Of a stretch of 64,000 nucleotides of DNA, positions 44,069 to 54,644 are shown in pieces. The notes below the pieces were generated by a model, which was not told the origin of the DNA, searched no databases, and saw only the letters and a list, made by a program, of their open reading frames with translations. Position 1 is the first letter of the stretch; each line of letters begins with the position of its first letter. The translations under genes were made by a program, and so were the position numbers. The DNA lies in NCBI GenBank assembly GCA_021399435.1, contig JAJTUP010000049.1, forward strand, positions 124,001 through 188,000, written 5' to 3'. Source of the stretch: Diaporthe sp. PMI_573 (lineage: Eukaryota > Ascomycota > Sordariomycetes > Diaporthales > Diaporthaceae).

Positions 44069-44224
44069 TGTTACAAATTAGGGGCTCTATATTATTATTA
44101 TACTCTTTTTAGCTTAGCGCCATTAGTCTCCGAGTATATAACTATGCTTAGAGCCCCCTATTGTCTGTAGATTAGAATACTAGTTTACTTGCTTTATTTG
44201 ATAGCCCTGCTCGAAACCGTGACA
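44069..44224 (+). repeat. Copia 3' long terminal repeat, 156 bp
   Basis: Begins TGTTAC and ends GTGACA. More heavily C-to-T/G-to-A converted than the 5' copy. Confidence 0.92.
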
Positions 44225-45074
44225 TAACGTTAAAAATATTTAACATCTAGAAGCTCTTACTACTATTAACTCGCAGAGAGGTCGGCACCATTTATTACAT
44301 TAGCCTTAACTACCGCAAATATGTAAATAAAATAAACCTAAAACTACTAGAGCATCTAACTCTTTTTTTTAAGCCTGAAACCTATCTTAATACATTAAAT
44401 ATACTACTACTCTAAAGGTTAGTGGATTAAATGGGTTAGGTAGCAGTAGGGTGCCTGGAGGCCTTGTTGGAATGCTTGAGAGTAGTTCGGACAACTTTGT
44501 ATTGAATTTGAGTGGGCTTCTGTCAGCCCTCCTCATAGTCCCTCCGACATCGTCTCACCCGCGGGCACGCGTGGGTTGGCTCTGGTGTGCAGATAGGGAG
44601 GCCGGAAAATTCGGCCCTCAGACCCACTATCTTTGGCTTTAAATAACCAGCCAACCCTAACCCTGAAAGTAACCAAACTAAATACAGATAAACTTCAGAA
44701 ATCAGGCTATCTAATGAACTAGGTTACATACTTTTTGGGTAAGAAATAAGGGTAATGCAGAGGTACGAAGTTAGGGTCTTAAAACAGCCCAAAAAACCGA
44801 CTCACGGCCACCAAACTTATCTGCTGGCGTGCACGCCCCATAGGCACTTAGAGAAATCCAGTGCCAAGTCTAGGGTAACTCTCTGCGTGCAGCGCCCACA
44901 CAAGCGTTTCCGTTTAACAGATATAGTATATATAAATGTTTGATTACTGTCCGGTAGTTGGAAAGTTACCACAGGCCCCGCCAGCCAGGTACCATTTTAG
45001 ACCTACAAGGCTGCTAGTAAGGCGCGGCAGACAGAGCTAACCACGAAAGCGGAAGCTCGGACCACATCACAGGC
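44225..45074. other. Right edge of the 17.2-kb insertion, non-coding
   Basis: AT-rich to about 44450, then mixed. Contains AACCCTAACCCT (44652-44663), two telomere-like units only. No gene recognised. Confidence 0.45.
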
Positions 45075-45080
45075 ATTACA
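45075..45080 (+). repeat. ATTACA direct repeat, right end of the 17.2-kb insertion
   Basis: Partner of 27884-27889; lies across codons GTG TAA T of the transporter on the minus strand. Confidence 0.75.
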
Positions 45081-46635
45081 CGCCTAGGTTGATAAGACCC
45101 AGGCACACGATAACGGGGATAGGCCAAGGGTCTTGCTCATAGAGGGACTCGCCCCATGCGAACTGACCAAATATTCCCTTATTCTTGATTGACATAAATT
45201 TGGCGATACCATCAACAACATAATCGGCTGCAAAAGTTGCAATAATCGACGCGACGAAAGCGGAGACATTCGTTGCGCCGACAGAACTGATAGAGAAGTT
45301 GTACGGTGGTGCCGAGAAGATTTGCGACAATGTGATCAAAATCAGCACAAGCCATGAGATGCAGATGGTGAACATCAAAGTCGCCCATTGCACGACTGGA
45401 CTTGCGAGCATGAAGAAGGGCCTGATGAAGGTCCTCCAGAAGGATACACGATCCCAGAACCCCGACCATGGGAGGAGTTCTCTGGTGTATGAGATGCGAG
45501 CATCCGAGACTTCCCGAACATTTTGACTCTCTTTGATTTGTTCCACGCCTGTCTTTTCAATTTCAACAACCTTGCCGCCAGTATCAATGTTCAGTACGTT
45601 TGTACGGCGGAAAGCGGACTCGGGCATGAAGAAAAAGTTTTGTAGAAGCATCAGCACGAATGCACCGCCCATCGCATGCATGGCAATACGGTAACTCCTT
45701 TGTTGATCACGACCCCACCTGAATATAGTTAGCACTGTTCTAATTCCTGAGACGGTATATTCACCAATTAGACCAGCCAAATTCTAGAAGCATAGTCAGC
45801 GGACCGTGTTGCTTCACGCGTATTACTGCAACTTACAATACCGCCCAGCACACCAAGGTTGAAGATTGCCATTCGCATGCCACGTTCGTAAACATGCCAC
45901 ATATCCGCGACGGACGCTGGGATCAATGCTTCGAAGTGCGCTGAACACAGTGTGAGCGGGTAAAACATCCTCGAAGGACCCGAGTGAAACTCGCCAATGC
46001 AGAATCCCAGAACCGTACGTGCGCCGATCAGGGATCCAAAGCTCCGCACTTCTGCAGCCCAGAAACAGCAGACAGCCAACCCTAAAGTGGTCGCGAGATA
46101 AATAGGTCGCTTGCCAATCTTGACAGCCAGCGTATTAAATAGCAGACTACCAGCGGCGATCGCTGCTAGACAAGAGCCATTGGTACCTGATCATTGATGT
46201 CAACGGAAGCGTCCGGGAGAAACGCTCGAAGTTTGTCTGACCGTAAGTGAACCGCATTAGAGGAACGCCAAACTGCTCCGCCAGTGGCACGAAGGCCGGT
46301 GTCAATAACGGTCCAACGGCTGAACGTCGTGTTCAATATTAGCAAGCTTTTGTGTGCTACAAGCCGGCGTCGTCATAATTACCTCCGACGCACCCATAAC
46401 CGAAAATGATGTTGAGTGTGAACAGTTCCTTCTTCCACCGTGGCCAGTTGTATGGATCATTTGGAGAGTCGGACGGCTGCGGCACAAGCACGATCTGCCC
46501 TGTCGGATCGTGCTTTAGAAGTGCGCAATCAAGGCCGTTGGTCTCGACTGCGAGATCCGATCGGCCGACTTCGCTGAGTGGTGCGGTGCCGGGGACGTGC
46601 TCGAGTTTGTGATCTTCGAGTATACCGAGAGGCAA
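45081..46635 (-). pseudogene. Split MFS transporter, N-terminal part, with frameshift
   Basis: Multi-exon MFS transporter of the fungal drug/organic-solute type. Pieces in order: GILEDHKLEHVPGTAPL and NDPYNWPRWKKELF (first exon to about 46383), AVGPLLTPAFVPLAEQFGVP, NTLAVKIGKRPIYLATTLG, EVRSFGSLIGARTVLGF, HFEALIPASVADMWHVYERG, MRMAIFNLGVLGGI, SYRIAMHAMGGAFVLML, the large loop, and WPIPVIVCLGLINLGV ending at the hexamer. Defects: the expected first methionine codon is TTG (46633-46635) with no other in-frame ATG nearby; after IGGVVINKG one base is missing near 45697, which shifts the frame before SYRIAMHAMG; a TAA follows INLGV. The remaining about 86 residues lie at 27627-27889. The frameshift and stop suggest the gene was already dead when the insertion landed, or decayed after it. 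Confidence 0.8.
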
Positions 46636-48523
46636 GACTGCTGTGGCTCGAATGAGTTGAACTTTAGGCCAACGAGAGTATAGCCGTAGCCAGTCCGGTC
46701 AACTGCCGCCTGGGCTTTTTCTCGATGTCTTCCGCTCCCTCACACCAATGTACATTCTTGTACGAACTGCTGAGAGAAGACGCTTTGTGTTCTTGGAGCT
46801 GCAGTCCATACACACTGGTCCTCTTATACGTCTAAAGACAACGCGTCTTCATCCAGACTCGTCGTGCCGATCTAGCTTTGACTATCTGGTGTCCATCGAC
46901 CTGCTAGAACGCGGAACAAAGATGCCCTGCCCTAATGCTATGTGACCGCAGATCTTCACACAATCTGCTCGGCAGGGGTAGGATTCACAAGTACGTGCGG
47001 GGGTGGGCCATCCGTGGTTGGCTGGTTGAAGGCAAGAAACTGGCTGGTTTGATGGCGCATCAGATAACAAGTCGATACTGCCCCTGCAGAGGCGTTTTCA
47101 TAGCGTCATCGACGAGAATGCTTACCTACCTATTGATATCCTCCTCTCGCATATGGGACGCAAGTGCCGAGAGTCTTTGTCAATAGACAGCAGATATTAG
47201 TGTGATTGCTGCGTATTGCTTCATGCCTATACAGTTCGGTCGCTCTAGGCCCTGCTATGACTCTCTAACCCCTCGTGCCGCAGGCTGCAGTGTGAAGCAT
47301 AGGTAGAGATCTATGATGTAGATAAGCTTCTTTCAGAGAATCGAGTCTCTCCACAGTCGTATTCTTGGAGAATATTGTACTGTTTATGTATAAGCAACAC
47401 CACTGGCGCTCAAGCCAGGGACGGACAAGCTATTACCGTAGGCGGAGGACTTCTATGGACGATAGAAGTCTGGTAGACCACGTGAGGGTAAATTTTACCG
47501 CCTGTCAAATCTCCAAGAGCATATGAAGTTCCAATACTGAGTTACGAAAATTGTCATTCGATTATGCAGATTCTTCCTGCGGTTGTAAGTTCGTTCACTG
47601 CACTGAGCAAGTTGTGTACGGAGAAAAATGGATATAACCACATGCAGCATGGCGTGGCCCTCATGTGATGATCGACTGGATTCAACAGAGCATAAAGAAA
47701 ATGTTCAAGGTCACACAAATGCAGTCCCTCCAAGCGGGAAGAAACGAGAATTCACCATAACAATCCCCCCTGGCCACACTCAAACTTAGATCCGAGTCAA
47801 TCATTCTATGATCCGAGAGACTATTCCTTGAAATGAATGTAAGTTGCAAATAGCGCCCAAGTCTCATCATGGTGGATAATTAATAGACTTGGTCACGACC
47901 TCCCGCTAACACTCTGCATCGACGTCGAACCAACCCGGCTCTGCAGTTGATACTATCATCTCCGTTTTAGGACCTGCTGCGCCCAAAACCCGAGAACCAA
48001 CAGTCAGCCAAGTGTAGGAATGGTGGGGCGCTGTTCCCAAGACTCGGGTCGCCTTTCGGGTCTAGCCAGAGGGAATATGATGTCTTGGCTCAGCTTGCAT
48101 TGACGGGCTTCCCAGGTACGCGCCACCAAGCCACATGCAAGCGAGGACCAAAACAAGAGATACCAACCACCAGAACTGCCGCAGGCCTCTGACTATTGGC
48201 AGCCTTATCGCCGGCGATTGGCAGAGGTCGCGAAGAGGGTGCACTGCAAGCTGATTTTGTCGCCCTCGAGCCGCAGCACTTCTGCCTGATAGGCTCTCAC
48301 AAGCTCGGATGGAGGGGTCATAAACTGCCTTGGTAGGCCTCTTGCTTGAACCATAAGGGGGCGCTAAGTTCCCCGATATTCAGTGTTCAGAAGCCACCAT
48401 GGTTCTCATTTGATTCTCTTGCTAAGTGCATTCTACGGAGGTCCATATCTCTTTCGGCTATATTGATTCATATTCCCCTTCCATATACTTGATTTAGCCG
48501 GCATTCCCAGCTGATAAATCGAA
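46636..48523. other. Intergenic, no gene seen
   Basis: About 1.9 kb. Short ORFs only (longest 83 codons), none with family features. No repeats recognised. Confidence 0.45.
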
Positions 48524-49663
48524 ATGTCAACCAGTCTGCCACATCAAGAGAGGAAGAAAGACGCGCACTCCACCCAATCAGCTCGAGAACCGTCATCAAC
48601 CCCACCTCCGAGGCGCTCACGGGCTGCCACCGATGTAACGAAAACTGTACAGCAATATCTGGGTGATCGTATCCCATCCTCACCAGCTGAGGGGGAGTAT
48701 CGCAAACTGCGCCGTCAGCAAGCCGTGGAAGAGACTTTCATCCATTCACTGGGATCCACATCAAACTCGAGGTACATCGGGGGTGATCATGAATGTTTCA
48801 AGCTCGACAGTGTGAAGAAGTTCTGTGAAGATTACGATATCGAATTGGACAGCAACCGGTGGACAAACTTCAAGCGGCTGTTATCCGGATGCCAGGACCT
48901 GCCATTCATAATTCTACAGAATCCAACCAACGCCCACATCTATGAGTACGATGAGATGAAGAAGTGTCCAACCATACAATGGATATCAGACATCTTAACA
49001 GAAATTGGACTGACTCTCGAGGATGTTGTCATCGTGGACATCTGCAGCCTGCTTAGCGAGAAAGACCTGAAGCAAATCGCAAGTAAGGACTCGAAGGGCC
49101 CGCAGCGGAAGGACGATGCAGTCGAAAGATCTTATGGGATGGTTGAAGACATCTTGAAGGTCCTCAAACCAAGTGTAGTGATCTCGTGTCAGTGTGCTAC
49201 CATGGGAACACGAGAGAGGCGGACTTCTGGCGGGGCTGTAGAGAGAACATGGGAGCCCGCGAGGAATATGCTGGCTGGACGTCTCTGTTCCCGCGAGTAT
49301 CATGCGAAGCGAGGGTGGACCAGGAATATCCTCATCGGGACTCATTATTCTCTCATGGTATACGCGGTGCATCCCCGTCGCTTATGCTTCGAACAGTCGA
49401 TGGTTCCAGTGCTGAGGGGTATATTCAAGGACGTATTTGTTCCATGCATGACTTGGTTTAAGAAGGACGGAGGCAAAGGACAGGCTTCCGATACAGAAGA
49501 AACAGAAGATTCGAAGGAAATTAATAATAATCCCGTGGTTGTGGTCAAGGAGGAAAGAGAGGGGTTGCAGAAATCACCCAAGGTGGCCGTGACAGAGGTG
49601 GACGAAGATGCGACGGAATTGGGCGAGCAGCTATCTGCTCTAAAGCTCCAAGCGGTTAATTAA
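48524..49663 (+). CDS. Hypothetical protein, 379 aa, possible UDG-like fold
   Basis: Single-exon ORF from ATG 48524. Residues 1-60 are Ser/Pro/Arg-rich and disordered. The middle looks like an alpha/beta domain: LDSNRWTNFKRLLSGCQDLPFIILQNPTNAHIYEYDEM, TIQWISDILTEIGLTLEDVVIVDIC, MVEDILKVLKPSVVISCQCATM, ILIGTHYSLMVYAVHPRRLCFEQS. The pattern of a strand ending in a small loop (QNPTN), an Asp-containing strand, a VVISCQ strand and a late YAVHPR strand recalls the uracil-DNA-glycosylase superfamily, whose last motif contains a histidine. This is an impression, not a match. The C-terminus is acidic/lysine-rich. No membrane segments. Codon use is moderate and no stop is present. Confidence 0.6.
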   Translation: MSTSLPHQERKKDAHSTQSAREPSSTPPPRRSRAATDVTKTVQQYLGDRIPSSPAEGEYRKLRRQQAVEETFIHSLGSTSNSRYIGGDHECFKLDSVKKFCEDYDIELDSNRWTNFKRLLSGCQDLPFIILQNPTNAHIYEYDEMKKCPTIQWISDILTEIGLTLEDVVIVDICSLLSEKDLKQIASKDSKGPQRKDDAVERSYGMVEDILKVLKPSVVISCQCATMGTRERRTSGGAVERTWEPARNMLAGRLCSREYHAKRGWTRNILIGTHYSLMVYAVHPRRLCFEQSMVPVLRGIFKDVFVPCMTWFKKDGGKGQASDTEETEDSKEINNNPVVVVKEEREGLQKSPKVAVTEVDEDATELGEQLSALKLQAVN

Positions 49664-51169
49664 ATACCTACTACAGTCTAGCTAGTATACTCACGGTCAA
49701 TATATTTGGGAAACAGTTTCACCGGCTTTTTGACTTACTAGTCTACATTCACATATATCAATGCCTATGAGGAGCCACCGTTGTACCAGCAGTCACTCAG
49801 GAATACTCCTACATGGATGGCACTATGATAAGGTGAAGCAGATGATATTTGAATTTGATTGATGTTGACGGAGACATTAGCTACCATGTGGTATAAGGCA
49901 GAATTGCACAGGCTATCTCCCGTGTCAGGTCCAGTTTATGTGGCAGTTGAAGCAGGGTTCTTGTGAGTCTATGTCACATTTGGTTGGAGCGAGATCAGCG
50001 GAAGGGAGAAGAAGCTGCACGGTGTTCTGCATAAGAGGTAACTTTGAATACTACCATGCCAGATTATCGCATATTGGAGGCAGCATAGCTACCGGCTGCA
50101 AAGATTGCAAATTATTATGAAGCTGATTCCATGTTCTTCATGTTTCACTGAGGCTACGGCGTACGTGGTGAAGCAAATGCTGTTTTTAACGCCCCAAGCT
50201 TTTGCACGTACAGTTATAGCGTTGATTTCGATTGTAGAAGGCCACGCTGGAACAAAAATATGCGATACCGCCACAATCAGCTCCCCAAGAGCTGCTTCCA
50301 TCAAAACTGGCAAAAGTATTGCCTTTGTCTCCTGCGCGAAGCCTTGTGCGCAGCCAACTCACGCTCATGTCTGACGCACGCGACGTCCGTGAAGGTCATC
50401 TTCCGAACCTGAACGGTCCTCGACTCCTTCAAAGGAGGGTCGGGGTCAAGGATGCCCACGTTCGCAACTGCTCAAGTGCCCAAATTCTCGTGAGAACTTG
50501 GCACCTCTTCCAACAAGTCCATGAGAGGGGTGAGGATTCGGATCCTAGCAATATTCCTGGAGAAGGTCTCCACCACGCTCATAGAACCGTAGTCCGAATT
50601 GCGTGACCATTTTATCATGCGCTCTCCCTCTCCTCTCTCTATAACCGACCGCCGGTCTCTATCTCTCCTCGGCCACCATATCTGACCGAAGTACCCCGCG
50701 CCGTACCCGAAGCTAGGGATGCTGTATCACTTTTCCAAGACTGCCGAGAAACACCTCTGACCATATTCTTGGCCTCTGACTGGCGATCGCGGTGTTGGTC
50801 TCGGCTGCTCGTCTCTTATTGGGGCCCCCTCCCCGACGACGGCGTTGCCAAGCACAATTCTGACCTCGCCGCTGACAAGGGCCCAACGGATACCAGATAT
50901 TGACCCCGCAGATCCAATTTACTCCCCCCTATGGAGAATACCCCGGATTCGCTGCACCCCGGGCTTGGGTGCACGTGCAAAATAAGTTTTGTGGGGTAGC
51001 AGACCGACTGTTGGGATAGTGTAATAAATGCCCAGAGCCCGGGCCGCTGGTGGTATGCCAATTCTCTTCAAGCCTTTGCTCGTTTAAACCAAGGACGCCA
51101 TCAAAGTCAATCACTAGCGGAGCGGTACTGAGGATCAAACTGTTAAGATTTAACCCTACGAAACTCAAA
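49664..51169. other. Intergenic, no gene seen
   Basis: ORFs on both strands near 50089-50374 overlap each other and show no domain. A CT-rich patch lies at 50625-50680. Contains the promoter of the next MFS gene. Confidence 0.45.
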
Positions 51170-53171
51170 ATGGCTGCCAGCGAGAAACGGTCGTTGTCGG
51201 CGGAGCGACAACAGCACACTGTCGAACACATTGACAGCGCCATCAAGGACGAGAAGCCTATCGAGCAAGATGAGAAACGCGACTGGACCGGCACTGCGAG
51301 GAAGACTGATCCCGAGGAGATCAGGCTCGTGCGAAAGCTTGACTACCGGATAATGGTGGGTGAAAGAATGATGCCAAATGCTAGTCTGACTTGCTGACAG
51401 TCTTAACCCAGCCAACTCTTTGCATCATGTATTTCCTCAGTAAGCGTTGCAACTATTTACTGTGAAAGTCTCTAGAGACTAACCGACTACAGACTACGTT
51501 GACCGAAATGCAATCGCCCAGGCGCGACTTAACAATCTGGAGGATGACTTGGGCATGACGGGCACCGAATTCAATACCACAGTCTCTATGTAAGAAACCC
51601 CGGGCAGCACAAGACGTTGATTGTTGCAAAGCCGAAGCGTCCTGGCTTGATTCTTTGCACAGACGCATGCCATTGCTTAACAACGCACAGCTGACAGCCT
51701 TTTAGCCTGTTTGTCGGCTACGTGTTGATGCAGGTTCGTTACACTTGAGTTGCCGCTATCAGTAGAGTCTGTCTAACAAAGGAGTAGGTTCCTTCCAACA
51801 TGTTGATCACCAGAATACAGCCGGGAATATACATGAGCGCATGGATGTTGGTTTGGGCTGTAGTGTCAGGTAAGCTGGGATTCTCTGCTCTCATGTTCAG
51901 CTCGGTGCATGATAACTCACACTGTCATGATAGGGTGCACGGCCTTGGTTCAGAATTATGGAGGTCTTGTGGCCTGTAGATTCTTTTTGGGGATCACTGA
52001 GGCTCCCGTAAGTTGCCCTGTCCATATAATACACGTTTCAGACTGTGCAAAGGGCGTTACTAACAAATGTCGCAGTTCTACCCCGGCGCAACCTATATGC
52101 TCTCCATCTTCTACACCCGCACGGAAGTTGCCGCCCGTATCGCCGTTCTCTATTGTGCCCAGATCCTCGCCACCGGATTCTCCGGCCTGATCGCCGCAGG
52201 AATATTTGCTGGCATGGACGGGCTCCGGGGCATTGCAGGCTGGAGATGGCTCTTTATCGTCGAAGGAGCCGTCACCGGCCTCGTCGCCCTCTTTGGCTTC
52301 TGGTTTCTGCCAAACACGCCCCTCACCACGCGGTGGCTTAAGGACAACGAGCGTGAGCTGGCACATGCGCGTATCGAAAGGGACAGGGTTTCGGACGCTT
52401 CGGATGTCAAGGCCTCGGCCATGGACGGCTTGAAGCAGGCCTGCCGCGATAAGCGGACCTGGATCTTCTGCCTCATGCAGAACTTTCACCTTTCTGCATG
52501 CTCTTTCAATTCCTTCTTCCCTACGTAAGTCCGCCTTAATTCTAAGGAGATTGTACTGCTCGTGATGCTAATGTTTTCACAGCGTCGTTAAGACCCTCGG
52601 TTTCAATACTACCATCACGCTCGTCATGACCTGCCCACCCTTCATCTTCGCCGGCGCTGCTGGAATCGCCTTCGGATGGAGCTCTGGTCGCTTGCACGAG
52701 AGGACGTGGCACATTACCGCAGGCTTGACCACCGCCATCATTGGCTTTGCACTTGCGGCCGCCACATTGAACACAGCAGCACGCTACGTCGCGTGCTTCA
52801 TCTTCGCGATGGGTGCTTATAGCGTTAATTCGGTCATCATTGGATGGGCATCATCCACACTGGGACAGACCAAGGAGAAGAAGGCTGTTGTTCTTGCCAT
52901 GACAAACGTCGGCGGTCAGGTAAGTTGATAGTTATCTGGACTGATTTCCCAAGAGACTCTTCACTGACTTAACATACAGATTGGCTACATCTATGGCGCA
53001 TACCTCTGGCCCAAAAGTGATGAGCCGCGCTATGCCATTGGCTTTGGTGCCTCGGCGGGGTTTGCCCTCCTCTCGATTTTGTGTGCCTGGTGGATCCGCG
53101 TCTTGCTCGTGAGGGAGAATAGGAGGATTCGCGCGTCTACCTCGGAGCACGTCAATTTGTATGGATACTAG
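51170..53171 (+). CDS. MFS transporter of the Dal5/anion:cation symporter family, 9 exons
   Basis: Predicted plasma-membrane importer of an organic anion (allantoate, nicotinate, vitamin or similar). Exons 51170-51355, 51412-51439, 51493-51589, 51706-51733, 51788-51869, 51934-52007, 52076-52524, 52583-52919 and 52980-53171 add up to 490 aa with every phase consistent. Two exons are only 28 nt long. Family text: RLVRKLDYRIMPTLC, YFLNYVDRNAIAQARLN, FVGYVLMQVPSNMLITR, ACRFFLGITEAPFYPGATYML, FYTRTEVAARIAVLYCAQ, GWRWLFIVEGAVT, FLPNTP, and VVLAMTNVGGQIGYIYGAYLWP. These are the hallmarks of Dal5/Tna1-like carriers. About 12 membrane segments. Cytosolic N-terminus of about 60 hydrophilic residues. 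No neighbour hints at the substrate. Confidence 0.93.
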
Positions 53172-54644
53172 AAATACTAAGTAGCTACTTGAACGCGTAT
53201 TGGGACTGCCTTGAAAGAGTCTTTCCATTACACTCATACAATATGAGGAACAGCCTCATTCAGAATCCCGGTCTTCCTACAAAAGATACATGTTTTGATC
53301 TGACCTTTACTCTTGTCATCGCTGTCAAATATCTCATGACAATCAAGAAAGGATTTAGTGGAGAGGCTAAGTTGAGCCAATACAAAAGTATAAACATTGT
53401 GCAGGAAATCCTCAGCATCAAAAGTCTAGGACGGAGGCAGTAGGGGTAGTTCGAACGAGATCAGAAGGTTTCATTAAAGTGCGGTGGCTGAGTGAATTTC
53501 GGTGGCAATTGATATAGGCTACTTTGCTGCGATTCTAGACGAAGTGAAACGTAGATGTATACAGATGAAAAGCGGAAGAAGTTAATATCCGTCTTCTCTT
53601 TTTACGTGCGACGGAACACCTCTCTCCAACCTCAATTCAACTCTCAAGTAGTTCAGGTCCACAGCCACGCGACGCTTCTATAGGCCACCCCACCTGCGGA
53701 ACACCAATTCCAGAAGCAGAAGTAGTATGGGTTTATCAATGATAGTACTTCCAACGCCTGGCCACGCGCATTTCTCAGCCTCCCCAAAACCAATCTTGGT
53801 GGGTGCCACAGCAGCTGTTCGACCTACCATATTTGCAGGTCTGCCGCCTAGACCTTGCAGAGGTTTTCCGCACTCAGCACGGCGCACATTCACATGCAGT
53901 AGCGCGATATTGATCTGCAGGTGCTGAATCAGCCCAACAACGGCTGAACGGTAATGGAAACAATCTCCGCGGGATTCACTGCTGAAGACGATTCATAATA
54001 GATAAGTCTTCGACTTGTGAAAGTCTTTAGAAAGACTGATCAGCTCAAAAGTGACCCCAACTTCAACATCTTTCTTCTTCTACTTACCAGAAAGGGCAGC
54101 CCATATTGCCACACGAGCTGACAGTCTCTACCTTGTGCAACGCACATTGCCCTGAAATACACTCGAGGGATGGGAATGGCCCCTCATAGAAGGATGCAGA
54201 TCCCTCAATCTTGTCACCTCATGATTGCCGAGGGTGTCTACCCCAGCCTATCAAAACGCGGTCTTTATTGCAAGGAGGGTGTCATGACATCAGAGCCTTA
54301 CCCAGTCATCTTGCCAGGGTTCCTCCAAAGCGAGCTCTCCAGGTGCGAGGATAGCGTACAGTATAAATCTTTGTATATCCATTTGGCGAGATCCCATTAG
54401 CCCCGCGCTCTGCACATGCCGCTGCCGATACTTCAGACTAAGCCCCTGTCTGCTTTGGAGCTGAAGCCTTCCTCACATCAGATGAAGGTGTCCAATCATC
54501 AGCTGCGAAGAACCAACGTCTTTGGCTATTGCGCTATCTCCTTCATTCCAATGACTGCAGTCTATTTGTGACCTCTTAATTCAAGCTCCCGAGCTTTCCT
54601 AGTTCTCCATTTCCCATGAGCGAGGTATTGGGAGGGAATCCGCC
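53172..54644. other. Intergenic, no gene seen
   Basis: Short ORFs only. No repeats or RNA genes recognised. Confidence 0.45.

Larger units (their letters stand above)
37612..44224 (+). mobile_element. Full-length RIP-decayed Ty1/copia retrotransposon, 6613 bp
   Basis: LTRs at both ends, 5-bp target duplication, primer site after the 5' LTR and a G-rich polypurine tract (44061-44066) before the 3' LTR. The single plus-strand coding region is full of TAG, TAA and TGA codons consistent with C-to-T and G-to-A change, but its domains stay readable in order: Gag from ATG 37873, a protease DNCGAS near 39220-39237, a decayed integrase region to about 40500, reverse transcriptase with FDIVNAFLN (near 41808), VYGLRDA and FVDDYLVLY (near 42056), and RNase H with TKAELLGVAY (near 42680) and MPVDGLTK (near 42940). 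Integrase before reverse transcriptase defines copia order. It is non-functional. A 1-kb tail (43040-44068) follows pol. Confidence 0.95.
27890..45074 (+). mobile_element. 17.2-kb cargo-bearing insertion in an MFS gene
   Basis: Defined by the two transporter halves and the flanking 6-bp direct repeat. It carries a decayed ORF near its left edge, a membrane-protein remnant, a zinc metalloprotease, a dispersed repeat with its own target duplication, a beta-lactamase-like pseudogene, a secreted protein and a nested copia element (37612-44224). No convincing terminal inverted repeat: the left end GGATAAAGAGTGGTGAGG and the complement of the right end GCCTGTGATGTGGTCCGA share only GTGGT. The insertion site contains TTAC, a motif reported at Starship integration sites, and cargo genes in a large unit also fit a Starship. 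The only captain candidate is a degenerate ORF (28515-29060). A transposon-flanked segmental insertion is the alternative. Confidence 0.6.

Noticed and set aside
27890..45074. Terminal inverted repeats of the 17.2-kb insertion
   Set aside because: Comparing the two ends gives only GTGGT in common, within chance.
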